A DNA stretch of 64,000 nt from JAJFKB01 sp965230515. GTDB lineage: Bacteria > Pseudomonadota > Gammaproteobacteria > Pseudomonadales > IMCC2047. Both the position numbers and the translations under genes were made by a program. Shown here piece by piece: positions 42,843 to 52,493 of this stretch (the first letter of the stretch is position 1; each line of letters starts with the position of its first letter). The notes beneath the pieces were generated by a model. That model worked only from the letters and a program-made list of their open reading frames with translations. It made no database searches and had not been told where the DNA came from. Where the stretch lies: assembly GCA_965230515.1 (NCBI GenBank), contig OZ246007.1:1-64000 (forward strand), given 5' to 3'.

Positions 42843-43874
42843 ATGGAATATCCCCATTTCACAGTTACCGGGCAAAACCGTTCTGGGCGCTCGCTGTTCA
42901 GCTCAAATCCGTTGCAGAGCCGGATGCTTTGCAAGACGGATGATATTGATGAGTTAAGTCAGCATATCGGGCATGTACTCTTGCCCCACCATTGCAAGGT
43001 CTTAAGCAGTTCCAAAGGGGCGCATCGAGCGGTGTTCCATCACGCACCATTGTCCGATATTTCTGTTAACTACCTGCGTTATGGTGCAGAGGCGAGTGTC
43101 GACGTTGATCAATTGGGTTTCTTCCTGATTGAGGTTCCTGTATCCGGAGTATCAGAGACCTGGTATGGGAATGCGAAGGTGATTACCAATGCCGGTTCCG
43201 GTGTCGTTGCCAGCCCCTACCAGAAGTTTTCAACGCGCTGGAATGCTGAGTGCTCAAAATTACTGATTAAAATTAATCGATTGGCATTGGAACGCTACCT
43301 GAGCAAAATGCTGGGTTGTGATCTGCAAAAGCCATTGGATTTTGAGGTGGGTTTGGATCTCTTTTCACCGGAGAGTGCATCGCTCTGGCACATGGTGCAA
43401 TGGTTGGTAGCCGAGCTTGAGAACGATCAGTCGCTACTGAATAATGCGCCTTTAGGTTACACGCAATATGAACAGATGTTGATGTGGGTGTTGCTCAATG
43501 CTCAACCGAATAATTATTCCACTGAACTGGCTTCGCGTACACCGGTTGCTGCGCCGCATTATGTGCATCGGGTGGAGGAGTATATAGACGCGCACTGTGC
43601 CGAACCAATTACTTTAACGCAGTTGGTTGATATTTCGAGTGTTAGTGGCAGAACCCTGCTTGAAGGATTTAAAAAGCATAAAGGAACTTCGCCGATGAAA
43701 TATCTAAAGGCGGTTCGCATGGAGCGGGTTCACATAGACTTGAAGCAGTCCGAAGCGACAAATAGAAACGTTACTGAGATTGCGCTTGCCTGGGGCTTTA
43801 CACAATTAGGTAAGTTTTCCGTAGAGTATAAGCAAAAATTTGGTGAATCCCCTTCCGATACACTAAAAAAATAA
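42843..43874 (+). CDS. XylS/AraC-family transcriptional regulator
   Basis: 343-residue activator. The N-terminal AraC_binding_2-type ligand domain (about 35-190: HHAPLSDISVNYLRYGAEAS; GFFLIEVPVSGVSETWY) is the XylS-like kind that binds small, often aromatic, acids. The C-terminal AraC HTH (about 245-343) has ITLTQLVDISSVSGRTLLEG and NVTEIALAWGFTQLGKFSVE. It closes the catabolic cluster and is its only regulator, so the repeated 23-bp motif at 30227, 32638 and 37927 is proposed as its site. Confidence 0.93.
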   Translation: MEYPHFTVTGQNRSGRSLFSSNPLQSRMLCKTDDIDELSQHIGHVLLPHHCKVLSSSKGAHRAVFHHAPLSDISVNYLRYGAEASVDVDQLGFFLIEVPVSGVSETWYGNAKVITNAGSGVVASPYQKFSTRWNAECSKLLIKINRLALERYLSKMLGCDLQKPLDFEVGLDLFSPESASLWHMVQWLVAELENDQSLLNNAPLGYTQYEQMLMWVLLNAQPNNYSTELASRTPVAAPHYVHRVEEYIDAHCAEPITLTQLVDISSVSGRTLLEGFKKHKGTSPMKYLKAVRMERVHIDLKQSEATNRNVTEIALAWGFTQLGKFSVEYKQKFGESPSDTLKK

Positions 43875-44152
43875 CGGTAAAATTAACAATAAAATTATTT
43901 TAATTTTTCCCCGTATTGCTATCATATACAACTAAAGAGCACTGGATACAGGCCGTTGCCATTGTGGTTTCGATGCTGGCAATTTAGACCAAACCGGATC
44001 GGTATTGAACTTCCAATATGCCATTGATTTGCTAAAAGCATGAATAAAAGGTAATTTATCGCCTGATTTTTTAATGCTTTAATGAGCACAGACTTAAGTG
44101 ATAACTTAATAACTGTTAATAAACACCCGTAAGGAAAAAGTAGGAATTAACT

Positions 44153-44398
44153 TTGACAGGTAATCTATTAAACCAAGGATTTACTTTGCTGATTTATGGA
44201 ATGGGCATGGTGTTTACGTTCCTTACGCTTTTGGTTATCGGAACGACCCTGATGTCTAAAATCATCGCAAAGCTATTTCCTGAGGCAGAGATAGAGCCGG
44301 TTTTGCAATCAGGCCGAACTACAGCGCAGACTGACGCACAGCTAACGGCTGTGATAACCGCTGCGATTCATCAGTATCGGTCACGAAAAAAAGAGTAA
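44153..44398 (+). CDS. oadG: Oxaloacetate decarboxylase gamma subunit
   Basis: 81-residue single-helix membrane protein (GFTLLIYGMGMVFTFLTLLV, residues 9-28) with a cytoplasmic tail, the zinc-binding assembly subunit of the Na+-translocating decarboxylase. The start codon is TTG with an AGGAA-type ribosome site upstream. oadA follows after about 85 bases and oadB after that, the standard G-A-B order. Confidence 0.9.
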   Translation: MTGNLLNQGFTLLIYGMGMVFTFLTLLVIGTTLMSKIIAKLFPEAEIEPVLQSGRTTAQTDAQLTAVITAAIHQYRSRKKE

Positions 44399-44483
44399 CG
44401 GTTTATCAGTCTGAAAAGACCCTGTTAACCTTTTCGTTAGCGCAATTATTAATTTGGAATCAACAATCAGGACGCTTAATACC

Positions 44484-46274
44484 ATGAGTGATGTTAAAAA
44501 GCCGCTCGGAATAACTGATGTAGTGCTTCGTGATGCACATCAGTCTTTATTTGCAACCAGACTGCGTTTGGATGATATGTTACCCATCGCAGAAAAACTG
44601 GATAAGGTTGGGTTTTGGTCTCTTGAATCCTGGGGCGGCGCTACCTTTGACGCATGCATTCGCTATTTAGGCGAGGATCCCTGGGAGCGCATACGGGAAC
44701 TGAAGGCTGCGATGCCGAACACGCCTCAGCAGATGCTGTTTCGGGGACAGAATATTCTGGGTTATCGTCATTATGCAGATGATGTGGTCGAAAAGTTTGT
44801 AGAACGGGCCGCGGTGAATGGGGTGGATGTATTTCGCGTATTTGATGCAATGAACGATATGCGTAACCTGGAAACTGCCATTAGAGCCGTTATAAAACAG
44901 GGTAAACATGCGCAGGGTACGATTTCCTATACTGTCAGTCCGGTGCACACCATGGATTTGTGGGTGGATCTTGGCAGGCAGTTGGAGGATATGGGTGCGC
45001 ACTCCATCGCAATCAAGGATATGGCGGGATTGCTGCGACCCTACGAGGGTCACGAACTGGTCACGCGTCTGAAGAAAGCGGTTGATATACCTATACATAT
45101 GCAGTGCCATGCAACCACAGGACTTTCCACTTCAACCATTGTTAAATGTGTGGAAGCGGGCATCGATAACGTGGACACTGCGATCTCTTCGATGAGTATG
45201 ACCTATGGTCACTCTCCGACCGAGTCTGTGGTCGCAATTTTTGAGGGAACGGAATACGACACTGGCTTAGATATTAACCTGCTGGAAGAGATTGCTGGTT
45301 ACTTCAGAGAAGTGCGTAAAAAATATGCGAAATTTGAGGGTTCTCTTAGGGGTACCGATTCGCGCATTCTTGTTGCTCAGGTTCCGGGTGGCATGTTAAC
45401 CAATATGGAAAACCAGCTTCGAGAGCAGGGGGCTGCGGACAAATTGGATGAGGTGTTGGAGGAGATTCCCCGAGTCAGGAAGGATCTAGGTTACATACCT
45501 CTGGTGACCCCGACATCCCAGATTGTTGGGACTCAATCAGTAATTAACATTTTAACAGGCGAGCGTTACAAATCTATCTCCAAGGAAACTGCCGGAGTGC
45601 TGAAGGGTGAATATGGAGCTACACCGGCACCAATGAATACTGAGTTGCAGGCAAAAGTACTGGACGGCGCTGAGGCGATCACCTGTCGACCTGCCGATCT
45701 TCTCCAGCCGGAGCTGCAAAAGTTGACCGATGAATTAACTGAACTGGCTGACAAGGACTCCATTAAACTCGCTACAGAGTCCGTTGATGATGTGCTGACC
45801 TATGCATTGTTCCCCCAGATAGGGCTGAAGTTCCTGACAAACCGGGGTGATGCGTCTGCATTTGAGCCGGCTCCGACGGGACAGGAGGACCAACCTCAAC
45901 CCCAGGAAGTGGTCACGAAAGCAGTTTCCGGGGCCGAAGTCTATACGGTATCAGTGAATGGCGAGCGTTACGTTGTTGAAGTTGCTGAAGGTGGAGAGTT
46001 GGAGTCGGTGCAGCCGGTCACACAATCCGCACCGCCTGCGGCCACACCACACTCGGGAGAGGTGGAGGCCATTACTGCGCCTTTGGCGGGCAATATATTT
46101 AAAGTTAACGTTGGTCCTGGTGATCATGTCCAGCAGGGCGATGTCATCATTATCCTTGAAGCGATGAAAATGGAAACGGAAGTTCGGGCTGCTCACGCCG
46201 GGACCGTTGCAGATGTGATGGTCAAGGTCGGTGATAGCGTCGCAGTGGGTAACCCCCTCCTTACACTCAGCTAA
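44484..46274 (+). CDS. oadA: Oxaloacetate decarboxylase alpha subunit
   Basis: Carboxyltransferase plus biotin carrier. The N-terminal HMGL-like barrel starts ITDVVLRDAHQSLFATRLRL; metal and substrate segments include WGGATFDAC and MQCHATTGLS. A Pro/Gln-rich linker (about 470-520) leads to the biotinyl domain with the modified Lys562 in EAMKMETE. The ATG at 44484 (MSDVKKPLG, 596 residues) has a proper ribosome site; a TTG 10 codons upstream is in frame but less likely. Converts oxaloacetate to pyruvate while the beta subunit exports Na+. Confidence 0.95.
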   Translation: MSDVKKPLGITDVVLRDAHQSLFATRLRLDDMLPIAEKLDKVGFWSLESWGGATFDACIRYLGEDPWERIRELKAAMPNTPQQMLFRGQNILGYRHYADDVVEKFVERAAVNGVDVFRVFDAMNDMRNLETAIRAVIKQGKHAQGTISYTVSPVHTMDLWVDLGRQLEDMGAHSIAIKDMAGLLRPYEGHELVTRLKKAVDIPIHMQCHATTGLSTSTIVKCVEAGIDNVDTAISSMSMTYGHSPTESVVAIFEGTEYDTGLDINLLEEIAGYFREVRKKYAKFEGSLRGTDSRILVAQVPGGMLTNMENQLREQGAADKLDEVLEEIPRVRKDLGYIPLVTPTSQIVGTQSVINILTGERYKSISKETAGVLKGEYGATPAPMNTELQAKVLDGAEAITCRPADLLQPELQKLTDELTELADKDSIKLATESVDDVLTYALFPQIGLKFLTNRGDASAFEPAPTGQEDQPQPQEVVTKAVSGAEVYTVSVNGERYVVEVAEGGELESVQPVTQSAPPAATPHSGEVEAITAPLAGNIFKVNVGPGDHVQQGDVIIILEAMKMETEVRAAHAGTVADVMVKVGDSVAVGNPLLTLS

Positions 46275-46293
46275 GATTCAGGTATAAGACTTT

Positions 46294-47463
46294 ATGGAAC
46301 CACTACTTGGGTTGTGGCTGGATTCGGGACTAAGTCAAATTGGTGCCGGTCAGGTTTTTATGATGGCTATCGGCCTGCTATTGCTGTTCCTGGCCATTCG
46401 CAAAGGCTTTGAACCGCTGTTATTGGTGCCGATTGGCTTTGGGGCTATTTTGGTCAATGTTCCCGGTGCCGGATTTAGTGATGCACCGGTTTACGATAGT
46501 CTGGGCCACCTGTTGTCTCCGGGAGGTATGCTCTACTATATTTATAATATTGGTATCGCCACGGGTGTTTTTCCTTTGGTGATCTTTATGGGGGTCGGTG
46601 CGATGACCGACTTCGGCCCGTTGCTGGCCAATCCAAAAACGCTATTTTTGGGTGCAGCTGCACAATTTGGTATTTTTGCCACGGTGTTGGGTGCTGTCGG
46701 GCTCTCGGTGTCGGGGTTGATGGATTTCTCAATTGCCGATGCGGCGGCGATCGGGATTATCGGGGGTGCAGATGGCCCAACTGCAATTTTTGTCTCCAGC
46801 AAGCTAGCACCTGATTTACTCGGAGCAATAGCGGTAGCGGCATACTCTTATATGGCGCTGGTGCCGATGATACAGCCACCGATTATGCGTGCGCTGACTT
46901 CCAAGTCCGAACGTGAAATCGAGATGAAACAGCTGCGCCATGTTTCACGACGGGAAAAAATCACCTTTCCGTTAGTGGTATTGATTCTGGTCGCAATGTT
47001 TTTGCCCAGCGCGGCACCACTGCTGGGGATGTTTTGTTTTGGTAACCTGATGCGCGAATGCGGTGTTGTTGATCGTTTGAGCGATACTACGCAGAATGCC
47101 CTGATCAACATAGTCACCATTTTTCTGGGGCTCGGTGTTGGCTCCAAGCTCAGTGCAGATAAATTTTTGGATCTCAAAACGCTCGGAATCCTGTCTTTGG
47201 GAATGGTAGCTTTTTGTATTGGTACAGCAGCCGGTGTGATCATGGCCAAGATGATGAATAAGCTCTCGAAAAACCCAATCAACCCGCTGATCGGGGCGGC
47301 CGGTGTATCAGCGGTGCCAATGGCTGCCCGCGTTGCCAATAAAGTGGGCCTCGAGGCTAACCCGAATAACTATCTGCTGATGCATGCTATGGGTCCCAAT
47401 GTGGCCGGTGTGATCGGTTCTGCTGTAGCAGCTGGTGTGATGATCAGTATGGTGGGCGGTTAG
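46294..47463 (+). CDS. oadB: Oxaloacetate decarboxylase beta subunit (Na+ pump)
   Basis: 389-residue integral membrane protein of about 11 helices. The family signature GIIGGADGPTAIFVSSKLAP contains the conserved Asp in the Na+ channel; MLYYIYNIGIATGVFPLVIF, NLMRECGVVDRLS and AAGVSAVPMAARVANKVG are also typical. Decarboxylates the carboxybiotin of OadA and pumps Na+ outward, consistent with a marine lifestyle. Starts 19 bases after oadA. Confidence 0.96.
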   Translation: MEPLLGLWLDSGLSQIGAGQVFMMAIGLLLLFLAIRKGFEPLLLVPIGFGAILVNVPGAGFSDAPVYDSLGHLLSPGGMLYYIYNIGIATGVFPLVIFMGVGAMTDFGPLLANPKTLFLGAAAQFGIFATVLGAVGLSVSGLMDFSIADAAAIGIIGGADGPTAIFVSSKLAPDLLGAIAVAAYSYMALVPMIQPPIMRALTSKSEREIEMKQLRHVSRREKITFPLVVLILVAMFLPSAAPLLGMFCFGNLMRECGVVDRLSDTTQNALINIVTIFLGLGVGSKLSADKFLDLKTLGILSLGMVAFCIGTAAGVIMAKMMNKLSKNPINPLIGAAGVSAVPMAARVANKVGLEANPNNYLLMHAMGPNVAGVIGSAVAAGVMISMVGG

Positions 47464-47591
47464 CCTCTCCATTCGTTTAACAGTGGTAAGTCAGTTAGTG
47501 TAGGAGCGGCAAGGTGCCGGATATACCAAAGGGGTGCTTTTAAAACATCCCCCTCTCGTCTATTACCCTCATTTTACGGTAAGCTTGCATT

Positions 47592-49052
47592 ATGGAAATT
47601 TTAACCACGCTCAGTTTGCCTATACAGTTATTACTTTGTACGCTGGCAGGATTGCTGTTTGGCATCCTGTTAAGCTGGCTGGTAACCCGCAGTCGGCGTA
47701 TGGTACTTGAGCAGAAGCTGGAATCAGCGACACAGGAACTAGTTGCATCACAGGGTTTGATTAGTCATCTGGAAGGTGATTTAGCGGATGCAAAAAGAGG
47801 TTTGAGTGAAGCGCAAACCTCTCTTGTTGAAGTGAATACACGATTGGAGTTTCTTGATAAACAGTATAACGAACTTGCTCAACGAGAGGCAGATACGGTA
47901 CAGGAGTTAAAGGGGCTGCGGCAGGACAAGGTTGGACTGGAGACGCGTCTGGATGCAGAGCGAAAACAGGCAGAGGAAAAACTGGCGATTTTGAATGAAG
48001 CCAAGGAAAAGCTGACCCACGAGTTTAAGAATCTGGCAAATGATATTCTGGAAGAGAAGAGTAGTAAGTTTACAGAGTTAAACAAGGTCAATATTGAGTC
48101 GGTTCTTAAGCCTCTAAGCGGGCAAATCAAGGATTTTCAAAAGCGTGTCGAAGATACCTATGATAAGGAATCCAAGGACCGGTTTTCGTTGGTTCGTGAG
48201 ATTCGCGGTTTGCAGGAGTTGAATAGCCGGATTAGCGAAGATGCTGTTAATCTGACTAATGCGCTCAAAGGGGAGAGTAAAACACAGGGTACGTGGGGTG
48301 AACTTAAGTTAGAGCGTATTTTGGAAGCTTCCGGCCTTGTTAAAGGCAGGGAATATGATGTGCAGGTCAGTATGAAAAATGATTCAGGAGCTCGCCTGCA
48401 GCCTGATGTTGTCGTTCATTTGCCTGATCAGAAAGATGTCATCATTGACTCAAAAGTAACGTTGACCGCATACCACCGTTATGTGTCGGTAGATACCGAA
48501 GAGGAGAGACAGGTAGAGGCAGTTAAGCATCTGCAGTCGCTACAGAAACATATCAAAGACCTGGGCAGTAAAGATTATCAGAATCTTCCTGACGTGCGTA
48601 CTCTGGATTTTGTATTACTGTTCCTGCCTGTGGAAGACGCATTTAATCTGGCGGTACAGAGAGATCCTGACCTTTTCAGTAAGGCGTTTGAAAAGAATAT
48701 TATTCTGGTTGGACCTTCGACCCTGCTTGCAACTCTGAGAACAATTCAACATATCTGGCGTAACGAGTACCAATCGCAAAATGCGCAGGAGATCGCCAAG
48801 CGATCGGGTGATCTGTACGATAAATTTGTCAATTTTGTTGCAGATCTGGAGGAGGTTGGTCAGCGCCTTGATAAGGCACAGGATGCCTACGATAAGGCAC
48901 ATAACAAGCTTTCTTCCGGGCGTGGAAATCTGGTAAATCGTGCAGAAACGCTGAAAAAACTGGGAGCCAAGACCAGCAAAAATTTACCACAGAAGTTGCT
49001 GGATCAAAGTGATCAGGGATTACAGGTGGTAGAGCTGAATGATAAACAGTAG
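47592..49052 (+). CDS. rmuC: DNA recombination protein RmuC
   Basis: 486-residue protein with an N-terminal membrane helix (about 8-30), a long coiled coil (about 38-160) and the conserved RmuC nuclease-fold domain (about 190-430: GTWGELKLERILEASGLVKG; VDTEEERQVEAVKHLQSLQK; FLPVEDAFNLAVQRDPDLF; ILVGPSTLLATLRTIQHIWR). RmuC limits inversions at short inverted repeats in E. coli. Single-gene unit. Confidence 0.95.
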   Translation: MEILTTLSLPIQLLLCTLAGLLFGILLSWLVTRSRRMVLEQKLESATQELVASQGLISHLEGDLADAKRGLSEAQTSLVEVNTRLEFLDKQYNELAQREADTVQELKGLRQDKVGLETRLDAERKQAEEKLAILNEAKEKLTHEFKNLANDILEEKSSKFTELNKVNIESVLKPLSGQIKDFQKRVEDTYDKESKDRFSLVREIRGLQELNSRISEDAVNLTNALKGESKTQGTWGELKLERILEASGLVKGREYDVQVSMKNDSGARLQPDVVVHLPDQKDVIIDSKVTLTAYHRYVSVDTEEERQVEAVKHLQSLQKHIKDLGSKDYQNLPDVRTLDFVLLFLPVEDAFNLAVQRDPDLFSKAFEKNIILVGPSTLLATLRTIQHIWRNEYQSQNAQEIAKRSGDLYDKFVNFVADLEEVGQRLDKAQDAYDKAHNKLSSGRGNLVNRAETLKKLGAKTSKNLPQKLLDQSDQGLQVVELNDKQ

Positions 49053-49375
49053 CCCGGATTTGGCACCGCAGTGGTGTTTTTTAGTAGTTACCCCTTGGCT
49101 CAGGACAGTGCGATAGTCGTAGGGTGCATATCTATTTTTTTGAACAGCCCAGTCGCCTGTATCACTTAGCAGGAATAGCTAACCCCGTTATTCACTGAGC
49201 ACCACTCTTGCGTCACTTACTTTCAGTCTATTGATCCACAATCATGATTTTTCTGTCAGTTAATGACTATATTTTTGGTTTACGCGCGAGTATTTTTATT
49301 CTTCGTCTATACTTCGTAGATAACGTACTTTTGGCTGCGGGTTTATTGCTGCGTGTTTAAATGGTCAGGTAATCC
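49053..49375. other. Intergenic stretch, no gene seen
   Basis: Only a weak hairpin just after rmuC (CACC-GCAGT-GGTG followed by TTTTTT, 49063-49083) that could terminate it. Nothing else recognised. Confidence 0.4.
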
Positions 49376-50620
49376 ATGGTATTGAAGCAGGACAAACATT
49401 TTGCGGAGGCTGTTTTCTTTTTCAAAGGGAAAGAGGTCATCAAGGAGCTTCTTTATGTTGAATTTGATGCAGTACTGGAAAGTGTTGTTGGTATACCCGA
49501 GTTTGCCAATGGAGAGTATGTGGCCGCTTATGTGACAGTTGGCTCTTATCTGACCACACATTCGGTGGTGCTATTCAAAATTCAGTTTGACCAGGATGGG
49601 CATGTTGAAAAGTCCTGGAACCTGCCTCTGCATGCTCTAGCAAGAGACGCGGTTCTCGGGCCTGATCTTGGGCAGGGTAGTATCCTGGTGTTAACACGCA
49701 GTAACTGTGATAACGAGCATAAAAATGATTTGTGGGCACCGGGTAAGAATGAAATCGCTATTCTGACCGCTATTCGTGATGCGGTTAAGCGTAATAAGCT
49801 GGGGATATATGATGGTGGTGATCGCCGTCGCTATGGAGCAGACGGATTGCGCTTTGGTGTGCCTGATTTTGAGCTTGAGGAAGAACTGGTCGACGATAAC
49901 GATGATTACAAAAAAGACCTGATTACAAATATTGAAAAAACACTCAAGCACAAGTATGACGACAAGATAAAAAAAATGCATCAGCATCGTGATGAGGTGG
50001 TTAATCAGCTGGAGTCACAAATCAAAGTGCTGGAAAATCAAGCGGCAGATCTTAAAAAACAGATCTCTGCGCTAGAGAAAGAAGGTAAAGTGCATGTGGA
50101 TGCGATTGCCGAAAAGTATAAAAAGAAAATGGATAAAAAACTGGCTCAGCTGAAGGATAGCTTGACCCAGGAACTGGATACAAAGGCGTTGGAACTGCAC
50201 TATAGCCAGGATTCTGAAATACAGGCACAGGAAGAGATTTGCCAGTTAAAAGAGAGTATCGAAGGTGAAAAACGGCAGGCAGTGAATGGTTTTTTAATGA
50301 GCTTGCTGGGTGCCGGTGTTGAGTTGATTGTTACACGGTCAGGAATTGGTAGCTATAGTCTTAAACCCGAGCAGGTGGACCCCTATCTGGAGAGCGCGAC
50401 AGAGTTTTGGGCCAAGCAACTGGGTGTTACCGAAATCCAGTACAGCACCTGGTATGAGCACTACCAAAATCCGGTATGTCAGGCAGGAAATGCAGCGGAC
50501 TGCTCTTGCGGTGAGCCCTTAACGCGTGTTGATCACCCACAGGATTTCGTCTCCGGATATAGTGATCTGTGCCAGGCACATCAACTGAAACAGTCGAAAG
50601 ATGTTGTGCAGGGGTATTAG
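49376..50620 (+). CDS. Unrecognised coiled-coil protein
   Basis: 414 residues, no family recognised. Three parts are visible. Residues 1-170 form a globular alpha/beta region (EYVAAYVTVGSYLTTHSVVL; ILVLTRSNCDNEHKNDLWAP). Residues about 175-302 form a highly charged Lys/Glu coiled coil (YDDKIKKMHQHRDEVVNQLE; EKYKKKMDKKLAQLKDSLTQ). Residues 303-414 form a compact end with Cys at 368, 376, 378 and 399 (QAGNAADCSCGEPL), possibly a metal site. No signal peptide or clear transmembrane helix. Start ATG at 49378 region is taken as given; a short leader is uncertain. Isolated between rmuC and a lectin pseudogene, with no operon partner. Confidence 0.75.
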   Translation: MVLKQDKHFAEAVFFFKGKEVIKELLYVEFDAVLESVVGIPEFANGEYVAAYVTVGSYLTTHSVVLFKIQFDQDGHVEKSWNLPLHALARDAVLGPDLGQGSILVLTRSNCDNEHKNDLWAPGKNEIAILTAIRDAVKRNKLGIYDGGDRRRYGADGLRFGVPDFELEEELVDDNDDYKKDLITNIEKTLKHKYDDKIKKMHQHRDEVVNQLESQIKVLENQAADLKKQISALEKEGKVHVDAIAEKYKKKMDKKLAQLKDSLTQELDTKALELHYSQDSEIQAQEEICQLKESIEGEKRQAVNGFLMSLLGAGVELIVTRSGIGSYSLKPEQVDPYLESATEFWAKQLGVTEIQYSTWYEHYQNPVCQAGNAADCSCGEPLTRVDHPQDFVSGYSDLCQAHQLKQSKDVVQGY

Positions 50621-50640
50621 AACACCTTTTTTTGGTCGCG

Positions 50641-51352
50641 CTATGCCAGGTATTTTGTTGCACTTCCCCAGAGAAAGCAGGCATCCGGATAGATGAAGTT
50701 TTTGAAGGGGGTGCGCAATGTGCTCACCTTCATGGCTTGAGGTTTTTTTCGACTACAGTGCCTGCCATAGATTGTTCTTTTGGAGATTGCAGACTTTTTT
50801 AGCTCTAAAAGCCGGCCAAAGCGTTGATTTCCATATGGGTCTGCTTCTGTGCCCAGAATTCTCAAATTGCTATTGGGACCTGATTCAAGTGAACGGCCTT
50901 TGTTTTCAGTCTTCGATGACCAGATAGTGTTATTCAGCTTATCTATAATACGAAGTGATCCGTTTTCATCAAAACACAGTTTACGTTTGCTCTCCCCTTC
51001 GTCTTTTGTTCATGTATTGGTTGCCCACACAGCGCGGTACCGCTTCTTTTTACTTTTTTGGGGATTTGATAGAGGACCAGATTGCCTTCATCCAGCAGGC
51101 AGAGACTTTTTCTGCTATGTTGAGTTTAGGATTGCCACAGAATTTCGTTGCCGTAAGCTTCCTTGAGTTTTAGTGTCAGGTTACCATTTGGTTGCCAGTC
51201 GAGGGCGGCAAGGTCGTTTCCCAAAATAGTTTGAGGTTGATCTTTGGTCAAACAGCTTACAGGCTCAAACGCGAAGGTGGGCTGTGCGTAGCTAGCGACG
51301 ATGCTGATGAATAGAGTTGTATAGAGTCTAAAAGATATTTTTATCGCGACAT
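50641..51352 (-). pseudogene. Decayed secreted bulb-type (B-lectin) protein
   Basis: Reading the minus strand by eye reveals a gene remnant. A signal-peptide-like stretch (KISFRLYTTLFISIVASYAQ) lacks an in-frame start; an ATG at 51352 is one base out of frame. It is followed by repeated mannose-lectin-like units: LDWQPNGNLTLKLK, ILWQS, an in-frame TAA at 51126, then CLLDEGNLVLYQI. A frameshift between about 51020 and 51060 leads to WATNT, a TGA at 51010, CFDENGSLRIIDKLNNTIWS and GPNSNLRILGTEADPYGNQ. Pattern xDxNLVLY plus W-S/A-xNT is that of bulb-type lectin beta-prism domains. At least two stops and two frame changes mean it is not functional. The last 40 codons have no lectin likeness. Confidence 0.7.
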
Positions 51353-51545
51353 GGTCTATGATTCTTCATACGATAGAGACTGATTATCACTGTAGAAAGC
51401 GCTTTTCTTATTGCAAGCTGGCATTATACATAGTGCCGTAGCGGTTCCAAGCCAGATAATCATGCCTGGTCAATATTATTGGTATGTGGGGCCCATCGGT
51501 TAACGGCTGGATCAAGATGAAACCGCGTAAAGAGGTGGTGCCGGA

Positions 51546-52493
51546 GTGAAAAGTCGGTCGGTAAATGATTTGTTAGAGGAGGTCCATCATCCGCTGCTCG
51601 CACAAAAGAAGGTTCGACTGCTGATCAGTCGTGAGGATTTGCAGCATCCGCAAATATCAGGGAATAAGTGGTACAAGCTGAAACACAATATAGCGCAGGC
51701 TAAAGCAAGCGGTGTGCGTCGGTTGGTCAGTTTTGGCGGTGCCTACTCAAACCACCTGCATGCGCTGGCTTATGCCGGCCAGTTGAATGATATGGAGACA
51801 GTGGGTTTGGTTCGCGGGGAGCTGATTGAACCCTTGAATGCAACTTTGAGTGATGCTGTTCAGTGGGGAATGAAGCTGATTGCGGTGTCTAGAGCAGAGT
51901 ACCGTTCGCGCCATGATGCCAGTGCTATGCAACGGTTTGCAGCACCCTTTATGCCCTGTATGGTGATTCCGGAAGGCGGTGCTAATTGTCTGGCCGTTAG
52001 AGGTTGTTCGAAAATCGCACAAAATATTGAAACACAGATGGAGGATGTTGATTACCTTTGTGTTCCCTGTGGCACAGGGGCTACGCTTGCCGGTCTGGTT
52101 TCCGGGTTGACCAATAGTAACACACAGGTTTTGGGGTTTAGTGCGTTGAAAGGGTTGCTGGATATCGAAGAGAAGGTAGCAAAGCTTTTGTGTTCAGTGA
52201 ATGCCGGTATGGATATCTCATGGCAAATCAATCATCAATACCATTGCGGCGGATTTGCCCGCGTTTCGCCGGAGCTGGTGAGCTTTCTGGATGAGTGGCA
52301 AGCGTTCTCAGACATACCCCTAGAGCCAATTTATACAGGTAAAATGCTGTTTGGACTGTTCCAGTTAATTGAGGCGGACTATTTTCCTGGAGGGAGCAAT
52401 ATTGTTGCGATCCACACGGGGGGGTTGCAGGGTCGAAGGGGTATGGAGCATAAAATGGCTCGAATGAGAGAGCCGGCCAGGACAGCGCGCTAA
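51546..52493 (+). CDS. PLP-dependent ACC deaminase / D-cysteine desulfhydrase family protein
   Basis: 315-residue fold-II PLP enzyme. The PLP Lys is K41 in SGNKWYKLKHN; SFGGAYSNHLHALAYAG and CVPCGTGATLAGLV (phosphate loop) follow, and the C-terminal GMLFGL...GGLQGRRG block is family-typical (residues TGKMLFGLFQLI, then HTGGLQGRRG). Members deaminate 1-aminocyclopropane-1-carboxylate, D-cysteine or D-serine; gammaproteobacterial chromosomal versions like this are usually of the D-cysteine/D-amino-acid kind. The start is GTG with a GAGGTGG ribosome site. Convergent with the DUF1853 gene, overlapping it by 4 bases. Confidence 0.88.
   Translation: MKSRSVNDLLEEVHHPLLAQKKVRLLISREDLQHPQISGNKWYKLKHNIAQAKASGVRRLVSFGGAYSNHLHALAYAGQLNDMETVGLVRGELIEPLNATLSDAVQWGMKLIAVSRAEYRSRHDASAMQRFAAPFMPCMVIPEGGANCLAVRGCSKIAQNIETQMEDVDYLCVPCGTGATLAGLVSGLTNSNTQVLGFSALKGLLDIEEKVAKLLCSVNAGMDISWQINHQYHCGGFARVSPELVSFLDEWQAFSDIPLEPIYTGKMLFGLFQLIEADYFPGGSNIVAIHTGGLQGRRGMEHKMARMREPARTAR

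Noticed and set aside
50849..51173. Two overlapping plus-strand ORFs of about 70-105 codons
   Set aside because: They are antisense to the lectin remnant, have no ribosome site, and their composition (Phe/Ser/Leu/His-rich) is that of a reverse-strand shadow.
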